NCBI RefSeq assembly: GCF_006352475.1
Contig: NZ_VCMZ01000001.1
Coordinates: 248,001-312,000 of the forward strand
Direction of reading: 5' to 3'
DNA: 64,000 nt
Origin: Acinetobacter pullicarnis
GTDB taxonomy: Bacteria > Pseudomonadota > Gammaproteobacteria > Pseudomonadales > Moraxellaceae
In this document: positions 54,656 to 63,800 of the stretch, piece by piece
Layout: the number at the start of each line of letters is the position of its first letter
Numbering within the stretch: position 1 is the first letter of the stretch
The notes under the pieces: model-generated
Told to the model about the DNA's origin: nothing
Databases searched by the model: none
What the model saw: only the letters and a program-made list of their open reading frames with translations
Program-made: the position numbers and the translations under genes

Positions 54656-54860
54656 TTAAAGCATCGTCACCACCTGCTGTCGTCCAATGCGCTGCCAGGG
54701 CAAACCTTGGATCAGTGCCTGTAACTGTTCCGGGCTGAGGGCCACGGTTTCACCTTGGTGAACTTGAGCCCAGTGAAATTTGCCCTGTTCCAGCCGCCGG
54801 GCACACAGCCAGATGCCCAATCCATCATGTACCAGTACTTTCATGTGTTTAGTCCCAGAT
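54656..54860 (-). pseudogene. IS66 tnpB remnant
   Basis: MKVLVHDGLGIWLCARRL to IGRQQVVTML is the C-terminal part of IS66 TnpB. The N-terminal part is missing, cut at the neighbouring IS481-like element. The 84-codon frame to 54910 includes unrelated residues at its start. Confidence 0.75.
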
Positions 54861-54901
54861 TTTAATGGTGCAATATTCTCAGATAAATGGAAGGAAGCAC
54901 T

Positions 54902-55921
54902 ATGGGACAAGTTCTACACAGCAGCGCCACAACGACACAGGCAGTGCGTCGAGCAATACAAAATAGTCAAGAGAGCTTAAGAACGCTAGCCAAGCGTTAC
55001 GGCATCAATCAAAAGACCGTCGCAAAATGGAAGAAACGTACTTCAGTAGATGATCTTACAACCGGCCCAAAGAATTCTCGCTCAAGCGTGTTATCGCCTG
55101 AAGATGAGGCGGCAATTGTTGCTTTTCGAAAACGCACTTTGTTGCCGCTAGACGATTGCCTTTATGCATTGCAGCCGAGTATTCCTTATCTGACACGCTC
55201 GTCGTTACACCGCTGCTTACAGCGGCATGGTATTTCACGACTGCCTGAGGTACAAGGTGATCGCCCTGTCAGGAAGCGCTTCAAGAGCTACCCCATTGGT
55301 TACTTTCATATCGACATCGCTGAGATGCAAACAGCACAGGGTAAGCTTTATCTCTTCGTTGCCATTGATCGCACTTCCAAGTTTGCGTTCACTGAATTGC
55401 ATACTAAAGCCAGTAAGATGGCAGCCGCGGAGTTCATGCGCAATCTGGTTAAGGCTGTGCCCTATAGAATCCATACGGTGCTAACAGATAACGGCATCCA
55501 GTTCACGAACCGCACCTGTGATCGCTACGCCTCTGAGCACATCTTTGATCGGGTTTGTACTGAATGTGGCATTGAACATCGTCTTACCAAGGTTAAGCAT
55601 CCATGGACCAATGGACAGGTCGAGAGGATGAACCGAACGATTAAAGAAGCTACTGTCAAACGGTTCCATTACGACGATCACACTCAGCTATGCATTCACC
55701 TTGCTGATTTTATTGCTGCATACAACTTCGGCCGCAGACTCAAAACACTCAGGGGCCTGACTCCCTACGAATTCATCTGCAAACAGTGGACAGATGAACC
55801 TGAACTTTTTAAAATTGATCCGATCCATCAAATGCCGGGACTAAACATATTTAAAAGCAGATTGGCAAGGTTTAGCAGATGTACAACTTGCGACACTAAA
55901 CTGGGTAGATTGGTTCAATAA
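54902..55921 (+). pseudogene. IS481-family transposase, fused tail
   Basis: MGQVLHSSATTTQAVRRAIQ begins a full IS481-type transposase with helix-turn-helix (LRTLAKRYGINQKTVAKWKK) and a DDE core (YFHIDIAEMQ, TVLTDNGIQF, NGQVERMNRTIKEA). The native protein should end soon after PIHQMPGLN (about 55847). Instead the frame runs into the IS3-like fragment for about 25 foreign residues. Most of the enzyme is intact, but its right terminus is missing. Confidence 0.82.
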
Positions 55922-56061
55922 AAAGCGTGTACACAGTGCACTGGGTTATGTGTCGCCTTTTGAGTTTGAAGCAATGTACTATGATAAGATTAACCCGTTA
56001 GGTCAGGTGGCTTAACTTAAATAAAAAAGTCTCCGACAAAAATAAAAAAGTCTCCGACAAA
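55851..56061 (+). mobile_element. Right end of an IS3-type element with duplicated terminus
   Basis: The frame DWQGLADVQLATLNWVDWFN, then HSALGYVSPFEFEAMYYD to LGQVA (stop at 56013-56015), is the C terminus of an IS3-type transposase. A 21-base terminal sequence (AATAAAAAAGTCTCCGACAA plus A) is repeated in tandem at 56020-56040 and 56041-56061. Its complement matches the terminus at 45494. Confidence 0.8.
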
Positions 56062-56487
56062 CCCGGTACGGTTCAGTTTATACCGATGGAGCTTATGACA
56101 CCAAGCAATGCCGTCAGGTCATTGCAGATCGGCAAGGGCATGCGGTGATTCCACCTAGAAAAAATGCGAAACAATGGAAAGATACAAAGAGTAGCTCGCT
56201 AGAGCGAAATGAATTACTTAGAACAATTAAACGTTTAGGCAGGACACTATGGAAAAAATGGTCAGGCTATCATCGTCGAAGTTTGGTTGAAACTAAGATG
56301 CATTGCATCAAATTATTAGGAGATAAACTCAGTGCAAGGAGTTTTGATAGCCAAGTGAATGAGATCCATGCACGTGTAGCAGTCCTTAACAGATTTACGG
56401 AATTAGGTCGACCACTTACCCAAGTTACGCCTTAAATTTGGCTCAATTAGGGGCGCTTTGCATTTCAAATCTTTGTGCAACAAAGCC
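56062..56487 (+). mobile_element. Truncated IS5-family element
   Basis: An in-frame transposase tail (56064-56435) reads RYGSVYTDGAYDTKQCRQVI to RPLTQVTP, with GYHRRSLVETKMHCIKLLGD, typical of the IS5 family. The right end is TTTGTGCAACAAAGCC near 56487. The left half is lost at the junction with the IS3-type end. Confidence 0.82.
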
Positions 56488-56707
56488 AATCGGTAGTGTT
56501 CCTGTTGCATTTGCACAGGATGAAGGAGAGCTATGTCCATTTATTGGGCAGGCTTCATTCAAGACAGCAGAATCAGAAATTATTTTACTCTTACCGCCTT
56601 CATATCAATTTAGTTCTCAGGACTGTGTCACTGGACATTTGTCAAATGCTTTTGGCCAACATGTTTATAAGGCGAAAGGTGATATTGAAATTATAGGCGT
56701 GGTCTAA
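56488..56707 (+). pseudogene. C-terminal remnant of an unidentified host gene
   Basis: After the IS5 end an open frame reads GSVPVAFAQDEGELCPFIGQ to KGDIEIIGVV and stops at 56707. Its codon use looks like a real gene, but its start was replaced by IS5. I do not recognise the family. Confidence 0.4.
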
Positions 56708-56734
56708 AATCCTAGGACCACATCATTTTATGGC

Positions 56735-57806
56735 TCGCAGATTCAAATCCCAAGTGCAACACATTTGTAGTTAGTTGAAAAAGTTAGGTGTATTCATAGA
56801 ATCATTAGACTTTTTCAACTCGTAATTGGAAAGCACACAATGAAGAAATACACCCAACTTTCTCAAGATGAAAGATACGAAATTTATGCTACTTTGAAAA
56901 GTAAAAGTTCAATCGCTACCCTTGCTCGGGAATTAGGACGTTCACGATCAACCATCTACCGTGAATTAAAAAGAAATACTGGGCAACGTGGATATAGAGC
57001 TCAACAGGCAGCTAAATTTGCAAGTCAAAGACGGTACCGTCCTTCATCATCAATGACAGCATTTGCCTTCGCTTATATTGATTATTTGATTGGTTTGGAC
57101 TGGTCACCCGAACAAATTTCAGGTGCTTTAACACAACGCGGTTGGCTGGATGTACCTTCACATGAGTGGATTTACCAGTACATTTATCAAGATAAATCAA
57201 AAGGCGGTAAACTTCATCTACATTTAAGGCATCAGAAGAAATATCGAAAACGCGGTTACAAAAACACGGATCGTAGGGGTCAAATCATTGATAAAACAAG
57301 TATTCACTGCCGACACCAGGTCATTGATCAACGACAACGTTTAGGAGATTTCGAAGGTGACACGGTGATTGGTAAACATCATAAAGGTGCTTTATTGACT
57401 CTCGTTGATCGAAAGAGCCTGTATGTACATATTGTTCATTTAGGGCCAACAAGAGCATCCTCTCAAACGATTACTTGTGCATTAGATCGTTTACAAATGA
57501 GCCATGCTTATAGTGTGACATTTGATAATGGCAAAGAATTTTCCGAACACAAAAGAATTACTGATGCTGGCATAGAGACGTATTTTGCTGATCCTTACAA
57601 GTCTATTCAGCGAGCTAGAAATGAAAATACGAATGGTTTAATCCGTCAATATCTGCCAAAATCATCATCGTTTGATGGCGTGTCAAACGAACAAATAGAG
57701 CAGATAGAATTTGCACTCAACCATCGTCCTAGAAAAACACTAGGTTGGTATACACCGAGTGAAGTTATGGCTGGTTTTTATACTGTTGCACTTGCCGCTT
57801 GAATCC
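56735..57806 (+). mobile_element. Complete IS30-family insertion sequence
   Basis: Imperfect inverted repeats AGATTCAAATCCCAAGTGCAAC (about 56739-56760) and GTTGCACTTGCCGCTTGAATCC (57785-57806) enclose a single transposase. The length of about 1.07 kb and the arrangement resemble ISAba125-type elements. It inserted directly upstream of the adhesin gene. Confidence 0.85.
56840..57802 (+). CDS. IS30-family transposase
   Basis: The 320-residue protein begins MKKYTQLSQDERYEIYATLK. It has an N-terminal helix-turn-helix (IATLARELGRSRSTIYRELK) and a DDE core: Asp in FEGDTVIGKHHKG, Asp in TFDNGKEFSEH, and Glu in ARNENTNGLIRQYLPK. It is full length with no stop or frame shift, so the element may be mobile. 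Its stop codon lies inside the right inverted repeat. Confidence 0.93.
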   Translation: MKKYTQLSQDERYEIYATLKSKSSIATLARELGRSRSTIYRELKRNTGQRGYRAQQAAKFASQRRYRPSSSMTAFAFAYIDYLIGLDWSPEQISGALTQRGWLDVPSHEWIYQYIYQDKSKGGKLHLHLRHQKKYRKRGYKNTDRRGQIIDKTSIHCRHQVIDQRQRLGDFEGDTVIGKHHKGALLTLVDRKSLYVHIVHLGPTRASSQTITCALDRLQMSHAYSVTFDNGKEFSEHKRITDAGIETYFADPYKSIQRARNENTNGLIRQYLPKSSSFDGVSNEQIEQIEFALNHRPRKTLGWYTPSEVMAGFYTVALAA

Positions 57807-57818
57807 GCCGCTTATAAT
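57792..57818 (+). promoter_or_regulatory. Possible hybrid promoter at the IS30/adhesin junction
   Basis: A perfect -10 TATAAT (57813-57818) lies just outside IS30, and TTGCCG inside the IS right end (57792-57797) could be a -35. The spacing of 15 bases is short. The adhesin start codon is 62 bases further on. Confidence 0.35.
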
Positions 57819-57880
57819 ATGAGAAATTAAACACATTATCTTTATTTTCATAAGTTATAAATCATATAAAGGGTGTAAGT

Positions 57881-60800
57881 ATGAATAGGATCTATAGAGT
57901 AGTTTGGAATGCTTCGATAGGGGCATGGGTTGCGGTTTCTGAAAATGCAAAAAGTAAAACGAAAACAAAAACGGTGAAAGTTGTATCAGTAGCTATAACT
58001 ATTGCGTCAAGTGCGGTGATGCCAGTTTACGCTGATGTTTTGGCAGGAAATAATATTACAATCACACCTAGTGGCACAGATTTTGTAGTTGCAACAACGG
58101 ATGACGTAAGTCTGAATAAAGTTACGGTAGGCAGTGTTGAATTAGATAAAACCACCAGTACAGTTAAAGTCGGGACAAATACGACATTAAGTACTGCAGG
58201 TTTAGATACGGACGGTTCAGTTAAGACAGGTACATTAACTACAACAGGCTCAGCAACGATTGGAAATGGTTTGACTGTAGCAAATGGTACGACGGCTCTT
58301 AAAAACACCAGCATTACAGGTACTTTAATAACTACAGGAAATACGACTGTAGGCGGTACTTTGGGAGTAACAGGTGCAACGACACTTAATAACACGTTAA
58401 ATGTCGTTGGTAATACGACACTCAGCAATGTTACGACGACAGGCTCAGCAACGATTGGAAATGGTTTGACTGTAGTAAATGGTACGACGGCTCTTAAAAA
58501 CACCAGCATTACAGGTACTTTAATAACTACAGGAAATACGACAGTAGGCGGTACTCTGGGAGTAACAGGTGCAACGACACTTAATAACACGTTAAATGTC
58601 GTTGGCAATACAACACTCAGCAATGTTACGACGACAGGCTCAGCAACAATTGGAAATGGTTTGACTGTAGCAGATGGTGCGACGGCTCTTAAAAATACCA
58701 ATATTACAGGTACTTTAATAACTACAGGAAATACAACTGTAGGCGGTACTTTGAATGTTAATGGATTAGCGACATTTAATAATGGTGCGAATCTCAATAA
58801 TAAAAAAATTACTGGATTAGCCGCAGGAAATATTAATAGTGCGACCAGTACGGATGCAGTTAATGGTGGGCAGCTTTATACTGTCAATAAAAATATTGCA
58901 GATGCCCTAGGAACACAACTAGATGCAAATGGAGCCTTAGAAAGGCTAACTTATACGGTGAGTGATGGTAAAGGCGGTACACAATCTTTTAATAATATAA
59001 GGGAAGCTATTGAATATATTACAGGGGTTGATACTACTGGAACTGGAGGAGTCGGGGTCGGTATTAAATATTTCCATACCAACTCTGCTGCAGCTGATTC
59101 ACAGTCAAAAGGTCTAGAATCGGTCGCTATAGGGCCTCAAGCAATTGCAAATGGTACAAGTTCAATTGCTATGGGCGACCAGGCGCGCGCAGAACAAGAA
59201 AATGCAGTTGCAATTGGTAAAGAATCCGCAGCAATTGGTTTAAATAGTACAGCAATTGGTTCAACCACAGGGACACCGCGCCAGCCTGTTTACACAAGAG
59301 ATGCAAATAATAAAATTACTGCAATAGATGGCATCTCTGTAACTACGACAGGTACGGGTACGAATTTAACAGATATTACTGAAATTAATGGGGTGTCGGT
59401 TACAAATGCTCAAGTTACTAGCTTCGTGGCATCGTTAAGCAGCGGTGCGAATCTTTCTCTTGGAAAGAATAGTATGGCTTTGGGCACTTCTAATTTGGCA
59501 GCCGGTGAATCTAGTGTTGCTCTTGGTGACTCATCTAAAGCTGTTGCAAAGGATGCGATTGCAATAGGTCGAAATGGTAATGCTTCAGGAGAGCAGGCAA
59601 TTTCGATTGGTGCTGGAGCTCAAGCAGCTGCAAGCGGTGCACTGGCTGCCGGCGGAGCATCTAGTGCGGGCCGTGATGGTGCTGTTGCATTGGGTCAAGG
59701 TGCTTTTGCAAATACAACAGCTGGTATTTCAATTGGTCAGAATGCGGGAGTGGGTACATCACAAGGCATAACGAATGACCGTACAGACCACATTGCTATT
59801 GGACGTAATAGCGGTCAAAATGTTATTGGCAATCGAAATATTGCTTTAGGTGTTGGCGCTGGTTCCAACCTGTCAGCGAGCGGTAATGGCAGCTCAGATG
59901 ACAATATTGCGATTGGGGTAAATGCAGGAAGCAATTTAAGAGGTGATGATAATATTGCTATTGGCCGCGATGCAAATAAAAATATAACAGCAGTTGCTGA
60001 ATCTGTAGCAATTGGTTCACGTGTAGATGCAACAACAGGTTCGACCGTGCTGGGTAATGAGGCCAAAGCTTCTGGCGGTGATTATGCAACTGTTCTGGGC
60101 TATAAAGCAAAAGTGACAGGCGATTCTGGAACGGCATTGGGGCGTGACTCGGAAGCTAGTGCCAACAATATTGCTCTAGGGGCGTCCAGTGTAGCCAATG
60201 GAACTTCAACTGCTGCGGCTTATTTGACAGCTGATACAAAAGCGGGCGGCTATAATATAGTTTCTGTTGGTCAAACTGGACAAGAGCGTCGTATTACGAA
60301 TGTTGCAGCGGGTGCCAATCCTACAGATGCAGTCAATGTCAAGCAATTACATGAAGCGCAAAAAAATGTAGCAAGCCTGATTGGTGGACAAACAGGCGTC
60401 GATCCAGCTACAGGAGCATTTAAAGGCCACATTATTGAATTGACAGATACAACAGGCCAGACTCATCAATATAAAGATGTTGCGAGTGCAATTAATGCAG
60501 TGTCATCTGGTGCAATTAGTGTTTTACCTGGTAACGCTGTCATGTATAACGCTGATGGAGGTATATCAAATGTTGCTGCAGGAACAAATGCTACAGATGC
60601 TGTGAATTTGGCACAGCTTAATCAAGCTATTGCAAAAAATGGACAACATCATGTCTCCATTAATAGTAAAAATCCAGCGAATGAAAATAATATGGGAGCA
60701 ACTGCTGACGAGTCGCTAGCAATTGGTGCTGGCGTCACAACAAGTAATGCAGGTGTAAAAAGTGTTGTTATAGGTTTTGATGCTGCAACTAATGCAAAAG

Positions 60801-63800
60801 AAAGTGTCGCAATTGGTAATACCAGCACGCAAGCAAATGGTGATGCATCTATTGCGATTGGTAAGACTGCTTTAGCAAAAAGTACAAACAATATTGCAAT
60901 GGGTACCAATGCCAGCAGTAATGGTATGGAAAGTATTGCAATAGGTACCAATATTCAAATTGATAAAACCACTGGCATTTCTGACTATGCAGTGGGTATT
61001 GGCAGTTATTCAGAAGTAGAAAATGCTGATCAGGCCATTGCAATTGGACGTAAAGCAATTGTACAGGGCGATAATGGAACAGCAATTGGCCATGAGTCAC
61101 GAGCAGCAAAAGAAAATGCGAGTGCATTGGGTAATTTTGCTAAAGCAACTGCAGTAAGTGCTAATGCTATTGGTAACTATGCAACAGCAAGTGGAACAAG
61201 CGCCAATGCAATTGGTGATAATGCAAAAGCGACTGCTGGTAATGCCAATGCGATGGGTAAAAGTGCAGAAGCAACAAGCACAAGCAGTAATGCAATTGGT
61301 GATAATGCAAAAGCTGCAGCTGATAATGCCAGTGCAATTGGTACCAATGCGCGAGCAACAGGTGTTAATGCGAATGCTATGGGTAAGGGTGCAAAAGCAT
61401 TTGAACAAGATGCAAGTGCAATTGGTACAGGCGCTCAAGCATTCAGACAGGATACGCTTGCGTTAGGTACAAGTGCCGTTGCAAGTGGCCTCAATGCATC
61501 TGCTATAGGTAAAAGTGCAGACGCAGCAGGTTTAAATGCGAATGCATTTGGTAATGGGGCTAAAGCTGGTGCTGAAAGTTCGAATGCTATAGGGACAGGT
61601 GCTAATGTATCTGCAACCAATGGTTTTGCTTTAGGTACTAATGCAACAGTTACACATACAAATGCAATTGCCTTAGGTAGTGGATCGATTTCTGGTAATG
61701 CAACACCAACAGCAAGTGCAATTGTTAACGGTAAAACCTATAATTATTCAGGCATAAATCCAACATCAACTGTGAGTGTGGGCAGTTTAGGCAATGAACG
61801 TCAAATCATTAATGTCGCTGCAGGTCGAGTATCTGGTTCAAGTACTGATGCAATTAATGGTAGCCAGTTATTCCAAACCAATGAAGAATTAGCCAACCTA
61901 GCGAATAAAACAGCACAAGCATTAGGTGGTGGGGCATTAGCCAATCAAGCTACTGGAGCAATTAGTGCGCCAAGTTATACCGTCACAACTAACCCGGCAG
62001 GAACAGGTACAAAAACTACGGTCAATAATGTAGGTGCAGCCTTAACTGCATTAGATACCGCAGTGAATCAACCATTAAGCTTTGCTGGTGATACGGGGGC
62101 TCAAATATCCCGTAAACTTGGTGAAACGCTCAATGTGAAAGGCGGTGCAACAGGTACACTCGCTGGCACCGGAAATATAGGTGTGGTTGCCAATGGAACA
62201 AATCAGCTAGATATTCGTCTTGCTGAAACAATAAATCTTGGTGGCAATGGTAGTGTGACAACAGGCTCTGCGAGCATAAAAAATAATGAAGTTAAAGTCG
62301 GTACAAATACTTTAACGGATACTGGATTAAAAGCCGGTAATGTGAAGGTAAATACTTCGACAAATGATGTTACTGGGTTAAGCAATATAACGTGGAATCC
62401 TGCAGGCACTTACAATAGTGGTCGAGCAGCGACCGAGGAACAGTTGCTTTCTGCACAAAATCAGCTAAATACAACTTTAACTGATAAAGGTTTCAGTATC
62501 TCAGCCCAAGGTGCTAATTCAGATAAAGTTAAGCTAGGTGAAACAGTTGATTTCCGCAATACAGATGGAAATTTAGTTGCTACCCGCAGTGCGGATAATA
62601 CTATTAACTATGATTTAGCCAAAAATATTAGTGTTGACAAAGTGACTCTTGGGAACATTATTATCGACAAAGCGACAGGGATCAATGCAGGCAATCAGAA
62701 GATCACCAATGTTAAAGCTGGGGATGTCAATTCAACATCTACAGATGCCGTGAATGGCAGTCAGCTATATACAGCACAAAACAATGTGAAGAATGTATTG
62801 GGGAGCAGCACACAGATTGATGCTGCTGGCAATTTAACTTCAACCAATATTGGCGGAGTTACAGGAGCCAATACGGTTCACGATGCAATTCAGCAGGTAA
62901 ATAACACTGCGACTAATGCGAAGACTCAGGCAGATAAAGGTTTGAATTTTGCAGTGAATGGTGTAACTCCAGCAGACAATGTACAGCTGGGAGAAACTGT
63001 TAACTTCGCAAATGGTACAAATACAACAGCAACCTATGATGCATTGACGAATACCTACAAATACAGCCTGAACGATACATTGTCCTTAAGCAATGCGGGC
63101 AGTCTATCGATTAAGGATAGTGCTGGTACAGGTACAGTCGTTTCTGTTGACAAGACAGGGGTACAGTCAGGCAGCATTAAGCTAGATGCATCGACAGGTA
63201 AGATCACAGGAGTAACAGATGGTCTTGTTGCTGCAGGATCTAAAGAAGCAGTAAATGGTGGTCAGCTTGATGCAGTAAAAGCGATAGCGAATACAGGCTG
63301 GAAACTGACGACAGATAAAACTGGTACGGGTGCAGTGGCAGGTAGTTCAGTTGAACAGATCACGCCAGATGAAACAGTAACGTTTATCGCTGGTGACAAC
63401 ATTGCGGTTGAACAGGCAGGGAATAAGGTCACTGTAGCAACGAAGAAAGATGTGGTATTTGACAGTGTAACTGCAGGTGGCACAGTCATCAATAATTCTG
63501 GCTTAAGCTTTGTTGATAGTACAGGCACATTGGTTGCGAACAGCCCAAGCATCAGCAAAACAGGGATCAATGCAGGCAATCAGAAGATCACCAATGTTAA
63601 AGCTGGGGATGTCAATTCAACATCTACAGATGCCGTGAATGGCAGTCAGCTATATACAGCACAAAACAATGTGAAGAATGTATTGGGGAGCAGCACACAG
63701 ATTGATGCTGCTGGCAATTTAACTTCAACCAATATTGGCGGAGTTACAGGAGCCAATACGGTTCACGATGCAATTCAGCAGGTAAATAACACTGCGACTA

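Larger units (their letters stand above)
50581..54860 (-). mobile_element. IS66-family element, interrupted by a group II intron, 5' truncated
   Basis: The 3' end has the IS66-type terminus GTAAGCGTCCGCTGAAT at 50581. tnpC is split by the intron (50836-53180) and carries a nonsense codon. tnpB survives only as its C-terminal part, cut off near 54860 at the junction with the IS481-like element. No tnpA is present. Confidence 0.88.

Noticed and set aside
45494..56061. Classical composite transposon with two full IS copies
   Set aside because: Neither end has a complete transposase, and the two pieces are the opposite halves of a gene reading the same way. No target duplication was found.
58027..58797. 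Long open frame on the minus strand (256 codons, Val/Pro-rich)
   Set aside because: It is the reverse complement of the adhesin repeats. Its repetitive Val-Pro-Thr composition mirrors the Thr/Asn/Gly codons of the true gene, and it has no ribosome site.
61097..61438. Cys/Thr/Ile-rich minus-strand frame opposite the adhesin head
   Set aside because: It is an antisense shadow of the AIG/NAxG repeats. The apparent Cys motifs arise from complemented GCA/GGT codons.
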